NCBI GenBank assembly: GCA_023404345.1
Contig: JAEYCB010000056.1
Span: 1 to 44,323 of the forward strand
Reading direction: 5' to 3'
Length of the DNA stretch: 44,323 nt
Origin: Bacillota bacterium
GTDB lineage: Bacteria; Bacillota; Clostridia; Christensenellales; Aristaeellaceae
Shown here: piece by piece, positions 1 through 9,147 of the stretch
Layout of the letters: every line of letters begins with the position of its first letter
Numbering within the stretch: position 1 is the first letter of the stretch
The notes under the pieces: model-generated
What the model was told of the DNA's origin: nothing
What the model saw: only the letters and a program-made list of their open reading frames with translations
The model's database searches: none
Program-made: the position numbers and the translations under genes

Positions 1-38
1 AGACTTTTACAATACAAGGCGGCTTCAAGCTAAGTTAA

Positions 39-116
39 AGGGTCTGGCTCCCCTTGCTTACAGGAACCAGACCCTCGTGGCGTAATTTTTCTTTTTTTAC
101 CTGTCTACTTGACAGG
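39..116. repeat. Two adjacent palindromes upstream of the CotH gene
   Basis: The first hairpin pairs 39-51 with 63-75 (13 positions, one mismatch, 11-nt loop) and is followed by T-runs at 86-90 and 92-98. The second is a perfect 6-bp stem (100-105 with 111-116, 5-nt loop) followed by GGGACGGTTC. The first could be the terminator of a gene upstream of the window, although its T-run starts 10 nt past the stem. The pair, with its GGGACGGTTC tail, also resembles intergenic palindromic repeats associated with IS200-like transposases in Firmicutes; that resemblance is from memory. Confidence 0.4.
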
Positions 117-155
117 GGACGGTTCACGAATGCAGCCGCCGTTTTTTTGCCTGAT

Positions 156-184
156 TTGAGCATACCGCATAAAACTGATACAAT
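156..184 (+). promoter_or_regulatory. Sigma-A type promoter for the CotH-DUF4956-VTC locus
   Basis: A -35 box TTGAGC (156-161) is separated by 17 bp from a -10 box TACAAT (179-184, five of six consensus positions). Transcription would start near 191, leaving a leader of about 115 nt. A second candidate -10, TATACT at 215-220, has only a weak -35 (TTTCCA, 192-197). Confidence 0.5.
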
Positions 185-230
185 TTGGGCGTTTCCAACC
201 CCGCGTGTTTATGGTATACTAACCAAAGCC

Positions 231-259
231 CCTGCCCGTTTCCCCTTGAAGCGGGCAGG
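231..259 (+). other. Hairpin in the 5' leader of the CotH gene
   Basis: A perfect 8-bp stem pairs 231-238 with 252-259 around a 13-nt loop. It lies between the proposed promoter and the ribosome binding site and has no following T-run. It may be a leader structure or an operator; its role is unknown. Confidence 0.35.
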
Positions 260-305
260 CCGCTGCGCGTCATTTTCTACACAGGAAAGGAGGCCGATCC
301 TTCAC

Positions 306-3300
306 ATGCAGTACAACACGCCGCAGCAGGAGCGCCGTCCCACGCGCACGGACCCCGCCACGCCCACCGTGCCGAGGCCGCGGAAGGACTACGCGCCCAA
401 AAAGCGCAAAAGCCAGCTGCAAAAGGTGCTGCCGCTGCTGCTATTGTTTTCGGCGCTGCTGATCGTGATTTATCTCATCAGCCCCAAGGAGGCGGGCAGA
501 CGGATCGGAGGAAGCCGCTTCGACGGCCTGGTTATCAGCGAAGTGATGGCCGCCAACAACAGCGCTGTGCCGGATGAAAACGGCGAATTCAGCGACTGGC
601 TGGAACTGTACAACGGTACCGGCGCGGACCTGGACATGGAAGGTGTGATGATCACCAACCGCACTGACCGCATCACCTTCCCTTTCCCAAGCTATACGCT
701 CAAAGCGGGGGAACGGGTGATTGTGTTTGCCAGCGACAGTTACCAGCTGGACCCGTCCAAGCCGTTCCATGGCAAATTCAAGATTTCTTCGGCGGGGGAT
801 CATCTCTACCTGTATGACCCCGATATGTACCTCATTGACGAGCTGGCTACGCCCACGCTGACGGCGGATACCAGCTACGCCCTCACCGGCATCGATGAGG
901 ACGGCGTGCGGCATTATGAAACCACCACCTATTACAGCCCCGGATATGAAAACACCGAGGAAGGCTTTGTGCAGTATCGTTCGGCCAACTCTGTGGAAAG
1001 CGGCGCGCTGGTCATCAACGAGGTTTGCCCCGATCCCAAGGTGGGCATTCCCGATGAGGATGGCGAGATCGTGGACTGGGTGGAGCTGAAAAACAACACC
1101 GACAGCCCCATTTCTCTGACCGGCTACTACCTCAGCGACAAGGAAAACAAACCCACCAAGTGGCGCTTCCCGGATGGTGCAACCATTCCGGCAAATGGTT
1201 ACTATCTGGTGTATTGCTCCGGCAAGGACAAGCTGCAGGAAAACGGCGTGCCTCACACCAACTTCTCCATCTCCGCCGAGCGCGAGAGCGTTGTGCTCAG
1301 CGACGCCTATGGCCGCCTGGTGGACCGCGTGAGCATTGAAAACGTGCCCGAGGACTATTCCTACGGCCGCAGCGATACGGGCGAATGGAAGCTGTTTGAG
1401 CTAAGCACACCCGGCCAGCCCAATAATGCACAGGGGCAGGCGCGCAGCGACGAGATGATTCGCGCCTACAACCCCACCGGCGTTATCATCAGCGAGGTCA
1501 TGGCCTCCAACGATACCATTGGACTGGGCCCCGCAGCGATCACCACCGACTACGTGGAACTTTACAACACCTCCAGCCAGACCGTGGACCTGAGCGGCTA
1601 CGGTCTGAGCGACAGCATCGGCCGTCCGCGCAAATGGCAGTTCCCCCAGGGAACTGCCATTGCGCCTGGCGAATACAAGATCATTTATTTGGATGGACAA
1701 TCAGAACTGTCTACTGTGACGGATCTTCATGCCAATTTTTCGATTACCCGCGCAGGCGGTGAAACCATTTGCTTTTGCGACCCCACGGGCCGCGTTTTGG
1801 ACCGGCTTCCCCTCAGCATGATCCCCACCGATCACAGCTATGGCCGTACCCTTGGCCAGAGTGGCTTTTATTACTATGACGTTCCCACGCCCGGCGCAGA
1901 AAATGGAACGGGATACTACGGCTACACTCCCAATCCCTCCCTGTCCCTGCCCGGCGGCGAATATAAAGGCGAAATCGAAGTGACCATCAACGTGCCGGAG
2001 GGCACCGTGGTCTACTACACCACCGATTCCTCCATTCCCACGGAAGAAACGGGTATCCGCTATGAGGGCGAAACCTTCACGTTCAACAAGGTGACGGTGC
2101 TGCGCGCCCGCGCCTTTGACCCCAGCGGGAGGCTGCAACCCAGCGAAACCGCGACTGCCACCTATCTGATGAACCTCTATCACGCCTTCCCCATCGTCAG
2201 CCTGGTCACCGACCCGGACGAGCTGTGGAACGAGGAGAACGGCATGCTGGCCATCGGCGGTGAATTGTACAAGGAGCCGGGCAAGCTGCCCTTCAAGCTC
2301 ACCACCGGCGAATATCCGCTCTACCGCACGGTCGGCAAAGAGGAACGGCCCGGGCATGTGGAGTTTTACGACAAGGAGGGCAACACCCTCATCGGCCAGG
2401 ACTGCGAGTTTGGCCTGCAGGGCCAGTACAGTCTGGATATGCCGCAAAAGACCTTCAAGGTGCGCGCCAAGGCCAAATACGGCAACAAGTATTTTGATGC
2501 CCAGCTCTTTGAGGACCTGCCCTTCACCCAGTACAAGAGCTTCGTGCTGCGCATGGGCGGCAACGACTGCGTGTGGACGCGCTTCAACGACGCATTCCAA
2601 AGCCAGCTGATCAAGCGCTTCAACGAAGTCAGCGACAATCCCAGCGACGTGCTCTACCAGGAATGGAGGCCCGTGGTCGTTTATCTCAACGGCGTGTACT
2701 GGGGCCACTACAACCTGCGCGAGCGCGTGGACCGCTTCTTTGTGGCCCAGCATGAGGGCCTCTCGCTGGAAGAGGCGGACAACATGGATATTCTGGAATC
2801 CAACGGAACCGTCAATTTCGGAAGCAACGAGGAATACAAGGCCATGATCAAGAAGGTGGAGGCTTCCTCGCCCGGCACCAACGAGGAGGACCTGCAGTAC
2901 ATCCTTGACAACATCGACGTGGACAACTACTTCGACTACATGGCCTTTGAAATGTTCTTCGGCAACTCTGACCCCGGCAACATCCGCTATTACAAGCTGG
3001 ATGGAGAGGGGCAGAAGTGGAAGTGGATTTTCTACGACGCCGACTATGGCTTGTTCAACAGCAAATTCGACAGTCCCTCCAGCTATCTCAAGGAATCCGG
3101 CGCAGGACAGCAACAGATCAACAATACCCTGATCCGCAAGCTGCTGGAAAATGAGGTGATGCTCCATAAATTCCTCACCAGGCTGGGCGAGATTTTCCAG
3201 GTGTTCACCACTGATTTCATGACCGAGCTCTTTGATGAAATGGCCGCCACCCTGGAGCCGGAAATGGCGCTGCACTTTGCACGGTGGGCGGAGGAAAACG

Positions 3301-3506
3301 ACAAGAACATCAACATGGATTCGCCCACCACGCCGGAGGGAGCCATGCGCTACTGGAATACCCGCCTGGACTACACGCGCAACGTGCTCAAAAAGCGCCC
3401 CACCTATTTCTATGAAATGGTGCAGGAGTATTGGAACCTGACCGATGACCAGATGCTCATTTACTTTGGTCCGAAACCGGAGATGCCCGCGGACGCCGTC
3501 CTTTAA
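306..3506 (+). CDS. Membrane-anchored triple lamin-tail / CotH kinase-domain protein
   Basis: This 1066-residue protein is predicted to be anchored by one N-terminal membrane segment (about residues 41-58, preceded by a Lys/Arg-rich stretch), with the rest outside. Three lamin-tail-like domains start near residues 75, 235 and 393, each opening with a (V/I)I(S/N)EV motif and carrying a DW(V/L)EL or DYVEL core. A chitobiase/hexosaminidase C-terminal type domain follows at about 541-615. A CotH kinase-like domain spans about 683-1020 and shows LRMGGND, NLRERVDRFF and the acidic DADYG motif. CotH proteins phosphorylate Ser residues of spore-coat proteins in Bacillus; the substrate here is unknown. 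I chose the ATG at 306, after AGGAAAGGAGG, because the frame upstream to 54 has no recognisable sequence. It heads a cluster with DUF4956 and VTC genes, a pairing I recall from other Firmicutes and Actinobacteria. Confidence 0.88.
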   Translation: MQYNTPQQERRPTRTDPATPTVPRPRKDYAPKKRKSQLQKVLPLLLLFSALLIVIYLISPKEAGRRIGGSRFDGLVISEVMAANNSAVPDENGEFSDWLELYNGTGADLDMEGVMITNRTDRITFPFPSYTLKAGERVIVFASDSYQLDPSKPFHGKFKISSAGDHLYLYDPDMYLIDELATPTLTADTSYALTGIDEDGVRHYETTTYYSPGYENTEEGFVQYRSANSVESGALVINEVCPDPKVGIPDEDGEIVDWVELKNNTDSPISLTGYYLSDKENKPTKWRFPDGATIPANGYYLVYCSGKDKLQENGVPHTNFSISAERESVVLSDAYGRLVDRVSIENVPEDYSYGRSDTGEWKLFELSTPGQPNNAQGQARSDEMIRAYNPTGVIISEVMASNDTIGLGPAAITTDYVELYNTSSQTVDLSGYGLSDSIGRPRKWQFPQGTAIAPGEYKIIYLDGQSELSTVTDLHANFSITRAGGETICFCDPTGRVLDRLPLSMIPTDHSYGRTLGQSGFYYYDVPTPGAENGTGYYGYTPNPSLSLPGGEYKGEIEVTINVPEGTVVYYTTDSSIPTEETGIRYEGETFTFNKVTVLRARAFDPSGRLQPSETATATYLMNLYHAFPIVSLVTDPDELWNEENGMLAIGGELYKEPGKLPFKLTTGEYPLYRTVGKEERPGHVEFYDKEGNTLIGQDCEFGLQGQYSLDMPQKTFKVRAKAKYGNKYFDAQLFEDLPFTQYKSFVLRMGGNDCVWTRFNDAFQSQLIKRFNEVSDNPSDVLYQEWRPVVVYLNGVYWGHYNLRERVDRFFVAQHEGLSLEEADNMDILESNGTVNFGSNEEYKAMIKKVEASSPGTNEEDLQYILDNIDVDNYFDYMAFEMFFGNSDPGNIRYYKLDGEGQKWKWIFYDADYGLFNSKFDSPSSYLKESGAGQQQINNTLIRKLLENEVMLHKFLTRLGEIFQVFTTDFMTELFDEMAATLEPEMALHFARWAEENDKNINMDSPTTPEGAMRYWNTRLDYTRNVLKKRPTYFYEMVQEYWNLTDDQMLIYFGPKPEMPADAVL

Positions 3507-3533
3507 GGAGGAACGCGGAACCGGCGCCGCCGG

Positions 3534-3562
3534 TTGACAAAGCCCCTGCTGTCAGGTATTCT
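3534..3562 (+). promoter_or_regulatory. Promoter for DUF4956-VTC
   Basis: A perfect -35 TTGACA (3534-3539) and a -10 TATTCT (3557-3562) are separated by 17 bp in the gap after the CotH gene. The DUF4956-VTC pair can therefore be transcribed apart from the CotH gene. A short GC-rich inverted repeat (ACCGG...CCGGT) directly precedes and touches the -35 box. Confidence 0.6.
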
Positions 3563-3595
3563 ATAGGTTCAAGCCACGAAGGAGGTTACCCGCCC

Positions 3596-4294
3596 ATGAC
3601 ATCCACCGCCCTGTCCCTTGCCACCAGCGCCAGTTCCATCGTTGAGATCACGGGCCTGGCCGCACAGTTCAAATCCATCGTGCCCAGCGACCTGTTCATC
3701 GCGCTGGGGCTGGGCTTCCTGATCGGTATCGTCATCGCTATCGTCTACCGCAAAACGTACCGCGGCGTGCTCTACAGCCCGTCGTTTACGCTGACGCTGA
3801 TCATGCTCACCCTCATCACCACGCCTGTGGTCATGTGCATCAAAAACGATATTGCGCTGTCCATGGGCATGGTGGGTGCATTGAGCATCGTGCGCTTCCG
3901 TACTGCCGTTAAGGACCCGCTGGATACGGCCTACATGTTTTGGGCGCTGACGATGGGCATTCTGCTGGGCGCCGGGCTGTATCTGATCGCGGTGATCGTG
4001 GTGCTGTGCATCGCCATCCTGATGTTTGTGATTTCCTTTGCCAAGCTCACCACGCCCAACGCCTACCTGCTGGTGGTGCACTATGACGAGTTCTGCGAGG
4101 CTGCCATCCAGAGCGAGCTTAATCGCAGCGTGCGCAGCAGCAAGCTGCGCTCCAAGACCCTCACCCGTGCGGGTGCGGAAATGACTTACGAAGTGCGCAT
4201 TAGCGAGCGCACCGAGGTGGTCACCCGCATGCTGGATATCGAGGGCGTACATGACGCCACGCTGGTCGCCTGCCAGAGCGAGGTTGGCGCGTAA
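3596..4294 (+). CDS. DUF4956 family membrane protein
   Basis: The 232-residue protein has hydrophobic segments at about residues 39-58, 65-85 and a long stretch at 115-150, followed by a soluble C-terminal region of about 80 residues. The loop GALSIVRFRTAVKDPLD before the last membrane stretch is the hallmark of DUF4956. The family has no established function but is often found beside VTC-domain polyphosphate polymerases and CotH proteins, as here. The ATG at 3596 follows GAAGGAGG. Its stop codon lies next to the SD of the VTC gene 14 nt downstream, implying co-translation. A role as a membrane partner or conduit for the VTC enzyme is only an inference. Confidence 0.85.
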   Translation: MTSTALSLATSASSIVEITGLAAQFKSIVPSDLFIALGLGFLIGIVIAIVYRKTYRGVLYSPSFTLTLIMLTLITTPVVMCIKNDIALSMGMVGALSIVRFRTAVKDPLDTAYMFWALTMGILLGAGLYLIAVIVVLCIAILMFVISFAKLTTPNAYLLVVHYDEFCEAAIQSELNRSVRSSKLRSKTLTRAGAEMTYEVRISERTEVVTRMLDIEGVHDATLVACQSEVGA

Positions 4295-4308
4295 AGGAGG
4301 AAAACGCC

Positions 4309-5013
4309 ATGGCGATTTCCGTACCTCTGCGGCATGAGCTGAAGTTTTTCATATCTCCCCTTGAATATCAGGTGCTCAGCCGGGCGCTTGACCGGGTGCT
4401 CTGGCGCGATCGTAACGGCGACGAGAACAACGAATATCACATTCGCTCGCTCTATTTCGACACGCGCTTTAACGACGCGCTGCTGGACAAGATCAACGGC
4501 GTGAAGGACCGTGACAAGTTCCGCATCCGCATCTATAATTTTTCGGACAAGCTCATCCGCATGGAATGCAAAACCAAGGTGGGGCAGCTGATTTCCAAAC
4601 GTTCCATCGCCATCCCCAAGCTCCTGGCCGAGCAGCTCATCGCCGCCGATCCCACGGGTTTGGAGCGCACGCGAAGCGGCCTTCTGCGCGACGTGTACCG
4701 CGAGATGGCCATTAACGGCCTGCATCCCGTGGTGATCGTGGACTATGTGCGAGAGGCGTATGTACACCCCGCCGAGGAGGTGCGCATCACCTTTGACAAG
4801 CAGCTGCATACGGGATTGCAGTCCATCGACCTGTTCAATCCCTATGTGCCCACCATCCCCACCTTCGACCACGACGAGATGATCCTGGAGGTCAAATTCA
4901 ATCGCGTGATGCCGCCTTACATCCGCGATCTGCTTTGCACTTACGTAAAAAGCGCGCAAAACAGCGCCATTTCCAAGTACGTCTGGTGCAGGCGCTTTGA
5001 AAACTTTGAATAA
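4309..5013 (+). CDS. VTC-domain polyphosphate polymerase
   Basis: This 234-residue protein fits the VTC domain of the CYTH/TTM superfamily, which builds a beta-barrel tunnel and in yeast Vtc4 makes polyphosphate from ATP. Tunnel residues are recognisable in order: HELKF (E10, K12), KFRIRIYN (R72, R74), ECKTK (E86, K88, K90), SKR (K97, R98), DYVREAY (R148), VRITFD (R159), ILEVKFN (E194, K196) and SKYVW (K223). They appear to match the basic residues, metal-binding Glu and catalytic Lys of Vtc4; the alignment is by eye. No SPX domain or membrane segment is present, so it is probably cytosolic and works with the adjacent DUF4956 protein. It starts 14 nt after that gene, behind AAAGGAGG. Confidence 0.88.
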   Translation: MAISVPLRHELKFFISPLEYQVLSRALDRVLWRDRNGDENNEYHIRSLYFDTRFNDALLDKINGVKDRDKFRIRIYNFSDKLIRMECKTKVGQLISKRSIAIPKLLAEQLIAADPTGLERTRSGLLRDVYREMAINGLHPVVIVDYVREAYVHPAEEVRITFDKQLHTGLQSIDLFNPYVPTIPTFDHDEMILEVKFNRVMPPYIRDLLCTYVKSAQNSAISKYVWCRRFENFE

Positions 5014-5014
5014 C

Positions 5015-5051
5015 AAAAGCCGGCGCGATTTTGTCAGTCGCGCCGGCTTTT
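5015..5051. terminator. Bidirectional rho-independent terminator
   Basis: A perfect 10-bp GC-rich stem pairs 5019-5028 with 5038-5047 around a 9-nt loop, flanked by AAAA (5015-5018) and TTTT (5048-5051). It works in both orientations between the convergent VTC and MFS genes. Confidence 0.9.
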
Positions 5052-5060
5052 CCTGTGGTA

Positions 5061-6242
5061 TTAAGCGGCCGTCCGCCCGTCCCGCGCGCGCAGGCGGCGG
5101 TTGATACGCTCGCTCATGATCAGCAACAGGGACGTCAGCCCAAGCACGAAAACCGGCAGAAAGCCCATGCCTGCAAGATGCGTCAGTGCACCGGCCAAAG
5201 GTGGCATTAGCGTGCTTCCGATGTAGGCAAAGGCCATCTGAATGCCCATCACGCTCTGACTGGCCTGCTGCCCGAAGATGACGGGCGTGCGGTGCAGCAT
5301 GGAGGGATAAACGGGCGCGAACCCCAGACCCACCAGCAGGCAGGCGGCGGGCAGCAGGCTGTCCAGGGGCGAAAGCAGCAGCGCGATGCCCACGATAGCA
5401 AGGAGAACGCCGGCCCGCACGAGCTGCGCCGGACGCATGCGCACGGAAAGAAAGCCTGCCAGGATGCGCCCAAGGGTAATTCCCAGAAAGAAAAGCGATA
5501 CCCATGACGCGGCCCTGTCCGCCGCAATGCCACGCGCACCGACAAGGTAGCTGGCGCACCACAGGTTCATCACGCTTTCCGCGCCACAGTAAGCCAGCAG
5601 CGATATCAGCACCGGCCCCGCAAGCGGCAGCATGAGAACCTCGCGCAGCCGCATCGGTTGGATATTGCCCGACTCGGTCTGGCCGTCCGCATCGCCTTCT
5701 GCCTTGCGCCACAGAGGCAGCGAGGCAAACATCACCGCCGCCAGCACGCATTGCGCCGCAGCCATTCCCAGATACCCGCCGCGCCACTGGCCTGTCAGCC
5801 TTAGCAGCAGGCCGATCACTGCCGGGCCCAGGGTTGCGCCCACCCCCCAGAAGCAGTGCAGCCAGTTCATGTGCTGCGCGCGGTAGTGAAGAGCTACAAA
5901 ATTGTTGAGCGCCGCGTCCACGGCTCCGCCGCCCAGGCCCAGCGATATGCACAAAAGCAGCGTGAGGATGAACGAGCTGCTAAGCGCCATGCCCAGCATG
6001 GCCGCGGCGGTCATCAGCACGCTTACGGCGGTCACGCGCGCCGTACCAAAGCGTGCGATCAGCCGGGCGCTCATCAGCCCGCTGAGCACCGTGCCGGCAC
6101 ATACCACGGCTCCGAGCACACCCGCCAGAGAAAGATCCGCTCCCAGGTCGACATGCATGGCGGGCCAGACCGAGCCCAGCAATGAATCCGGCAGGCCCAG
6201 GCTGATAAAGGCCACATAGATCAGAACCAACAGCGCGGTCAA
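5061..6242 (-). CDS. MFS transporter
   Basis: A 393-residue polytopic protein with about 12 hydrophobic segments and a basic C-terminal end. It opens with the FISLGLPDSLLGSVWP signature seen in a sugar-permease-like branch of the major facilitator superfamily. The ARLIARFGTARVTAV segment after helix 2 matches the family's conserved 2-3 loop. The start is TTG at 6242, preceded at a suitable distance by GGAAAGGATGG. An in-frame stop lies just upstream, so no longer start is possible. The substrate cannot be read from the sequence. It appears to be a single-gene unit between the aroK-side hairpin and the bidirectional terminator. Confidence 0.88.
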   Translation of the reverse strand: MTALLVLIYVAFISLGLPDSLLGSVWPAMHVDLGADLSLAGVLGAVVCAGTVLSGLMSARLIARFGTARVTAVSVLMTAAAMLGMALSSSFILTLLLCISLGLGGGAVDAALNNFVALHYRAQHMNWLHCFWGVGATLGPAVIGLLLRLTGQWRGGYLGMAAAQCVLAAVMFASLPLWRKAEGDADGQTESGNIQPMRLREVLMLPLAGPVLISLLAYCGAESVMNLWCASYLVGARGIAADRAASWVSLFFLGITLGRILAGFLSVRMRPAQLVRAGVLLAIVGIALLLSPLDSLLPAACLLVGLGFAPVYPSMLHRTPVIFGQQASQSVMGIQMAFAYIGSTLMPPLAGALTHLAGMGFLPVFVLGLTSLLLIMSERINRRLRARDGRTAA

Positions 6243-6275
6243 GCAAAATCCATCCTTTCCGGAAAATGTTCAAAG

Positions 6276-6296
6276 GCCGGCGGAGGTTCCGCCGGC
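6276..6296 (-). terminator. Hairpin after aroK, probable terminator
   Basis: A perfect 9-bp GC stem pairs 6276-6284 with 6288-6296 around a 3-nt loop. Read on the minus strand it is followed by only a broken T-rich stretch (CTTTGAACATTTT). It would separate the aroK operon from the MFS gene. Confidence 0.5.
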
Positions 6297-6375
6297 ACAC
6301 AGGGTTATTTGAGAAGAAGGGGCAGAGGAGGATTCCGGAATAAGCGCCGGAAAACACCTGAGCCTGTTTTTCTTT

Positions 6376-6882
6376 TCAGGCATAACGGCGCACAATCTCC
6401 TCCAGCGAGGCCAGGCCGTTGTGGAAGCCGTTTCCGTTGTCCATGACAACGTCGGCTGCGCTCTTGTAGATGGGCATGCGCTCGTTATAGATGCGCTCAA
6501 TTTCTTCTCGCCCCTTTTGGGCCAGGAAGGGCCGCTTTTCCGCACGGATATTCAGCATGATGTCGTCAATGGGGCGGTCAATGAGCACAATCAGGCCGTG
6601 ATTGCGCATCAGCCGGCGGTTCTCCTCGCGCAGGCACATCCCGCCGCCGGTGGAGATGATGCCCGGCGTGGCGCTGACAAGCTGCTGCAAAAGGCGCGTT
6701 TCACCATCGCGGAAGGCCTGCTCGCCAAAGGTGGTGTAGAGCTGGGCGGTATTCATGCCCGTGGCTTCGGTCAGATAAACGTCCGTATCCAGATAGGGGA
6801 TCTGCAGCTTTTGAGCCACACGGCGCCCCAAGGCGCTTTTTCCGCTGCCGGGCATACCCACCAAAAAGATGTGACGTTCCAT
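6376..6882 (-). CDS. aroK: Shikimate kinase
   Basis: Shikimate kinase phosphorylates the 3-hydroxyl of shikimate with ATP in the chorismate pathway. The 168-residue length is typical. Visible motifs are the P-loop GMPGSGKS (9-16), the DTD shikimate/Mg motif (32-34), FGEQAFRDGE (52-61), the STGGG substrate loop (77-81) and the LID arginine in KRPFL (R117). The ATG at 6882 follows AAGGAGG with 8-nt spacing. No other shikimate gene is nearby. It sits 29 nt downstream of a histidine kinase gene and is the last gene of that transcription unit. Confidence 0.95.
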   Translation of the reverse strand: MERHIFLVGMPGSGKSALGRRVAQKLQIPYLDTDVYLTEATGMNTAQLYTTFGEQAFRDGETRLLQQLVSATPGIISTGGGMCLREENRRLMRNHGLIVLIDRPIDDIMLNIRAEKRPFLAQKGREEIERIYNERMPIYKSAADVVMDNGNGFHNGLASLEEIVRRYA

Positions 6883-6911
6883 CCACAGTCCTCCTTTGTG
6901 CCTTTTGGCGC

Positions 6912-8390
6912 TTAACGCGATTCCAGCTTCTGCGGCTCCTGCCTGTGCGACAGCTGAAGCGTGAAGCGGAAGCCCGCTCCGTTTTCCAGCGGCAGCACCT
7001 CAAGGGTTTGGCGGTGCATTTCCATGATCTGCTTGCAAATGCTAAGGCCCAGCCCCGTTCCCTTGCCGGAGGTATGGGCTTTGTCCGCTTTATAAAAACG
7101 CTCAAACAGGTGCTCGCGATCCTCCGGTGCGATGGGTTCCCCATCGTTCTGGATCACGACAGCCACTATATTATCATGCAACAAGGACGTGCGGATTGTC
7201 AAGTTTCCTTTCTCAAAGATGAACTTGAGAGCGTTGTCCACAATGTTGTGCACGACCTGCGAAATACGGTCGCTGTCGGCGTGAACCAGGCAGGGCTCGG
7301 TGCAAAAGTCAATTTGCACGTTAAGGGATTTTTCCTCGATGTCATTCATCCGGCCGATGAGCACGCGGCGGATAAGCTCGTTGATATCAAAATCGGTCAG
7401 GACCAGCTTGTCCACGCCCTTGTCCATCCGGCTCAGCTGCAAAAGATCGGCGATGAGGCGCTTCATGCGGTTGGTTTCATCAAAGACGATTTGCAGATAG
7501 CGCGGATAATCCTCCTGAGGAATAGTGCCGTCCAGCATACCCTCCACAAAACCGTGGATGCTGGTTACGGGGGAGCGAAGCTCGTGACTGACGTTGGCCA
7601 CAAATTCCCTGCGGCTTTCTTCCACCTGCTCCAGCTTTTCGGCCATCACGTTGAACGCACCGGCCAGCTGGCGCACCTCGTTGACGCCCGTCACCTGGGC
7701 GCGGGCGTTGAGGCGGCCGCGGCTCATTTCCTCGGCAGCGCCGGTGATGACGGTGAGAGGCTTTACGATGCCGCGGGTGTAGAACGCCGTGCCGATGATG
7801 GCCGCCAGCGCCGCAAAGGCGAAGCCGATACCGATTTGCAGCAGAAGTCCATGGTATTCCGCTTCAATGATTTGAGAGCTGGTGTGGATGAACACCGCGC
7901 CCAGCACCGTATCGTCCTGAATCCAAGGCACGGCCACAGTAAAGACGGGCCCCTGCGAATCGTGGGTGATCTGCGTCTGCACCTCGCGGCCGCTGAGCAC
8001 CTCAAGCAGTGCGGCGGACATATCCTCCGCATCCAGCGTTTGCAGCGCGTCCACGCTGCCCTCGATGGCGGACTGCATGTTGTCCATCACACGGCCGTTG
8101 CGGTCCACGATGAGAATATAGGCGCCATAATCCTCGTAAACGGTGCGCGCCTTCCATTGCAGGTAGGCCATGGTGGAGGACTGCATGTTCAGATAATCCG
8201 CGATGGAACTGTCATCCACCCGGCTGGCCAGAAAGGCGATTTCACGCGCCTGTTGCAGCAGGCCTTCCATGCGGCTGTCGATCATGGCCGAACGGATGGA
8301 AAACAGGGAAAACGCGCCGCTGATGAGAACTACCAGCAAAATGACGCACATGAACAGCGCCAGCAGCCGGTCAAACATGGTTTGAAACAT
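6912..8390 (-). CDS. Two-component sensor histidine kinase
   Basis: A 492-residue membrane kinase. Order: TM1 at about 9-31, an extracytoplasmic sensor region at about 35-180, TM2 at 183-205, HAMP at about 206-258, HisKA with the phospho-acceptor H269 in FVANVSHELRSPV, and HATPase_c with the N box NIVDNALKF (N386), NDGEP (415-419) and GKGTGLGLS (442-450). It resembles PhoR/WalK-type kinases. It lies 24 nt downstream of its cognate response regulator gene. The ATG at 8390 has AGAGGATG upstream. The signal is unknown. Confidence 0.95.
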   Translation of the reverse strand: MFQTMFDRLLALFMCVILLVVLISGAFSLFSIRSAMIDSRMEGLLQQAREIAFLASRVDDSSIADYLNMQSSTMAYLQWKARTVYEDYGAYILIVDRNGRVMDNMQSAIEGSVDALQTLDAEDMSAALLEVLSGREVQTQITHDSQGPVFTVAVPWIQDDTVLGAVFIHTSSQIIEAEYHGLLLQIGIGFAFAALAAIIGTAFYTRGIVKPLTVITGAAEEMSRGRLNARAQVTGVNEVRQLAGAFNVMAEKLEQVEESRREFVANVSHELRSPVTSIHGFVEGMLDGTIPQEDYPRYLQIVFDETNRMKRLIADLLQLSRMDKGVDKLVLTDFDINELIRRVLIGRMNDIEEKSLNVQIDFCTEPCLVHADSDRISQVVHNIVDNALKFIFEKGNLTIRTSLLHDNIVAVVIQNDGEPIAPEDREHLFERFYKADKAHTSGKGTGLGLSICKQIMEMHRQTLEVLPLENGAGFRFTLQLSHRQEPQKLESR

Positions 8391-8414
8391 GGGGTCATCC
8401 TCTCCGGGAAACCG

Positions 8415-9128
<714 letters not shown>

Positions 9129-9147
9129 TGCTTTCACACCTTTCGCA

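Noticed and set aside
54..305. An 84-codon N-terminal extension of the CotH-domain protein
   Set aside because: The region holds palindromes, a promoter and a leader hairpin, and the ATG at 306 has a strong SD. The extension has no recognisable protein features.
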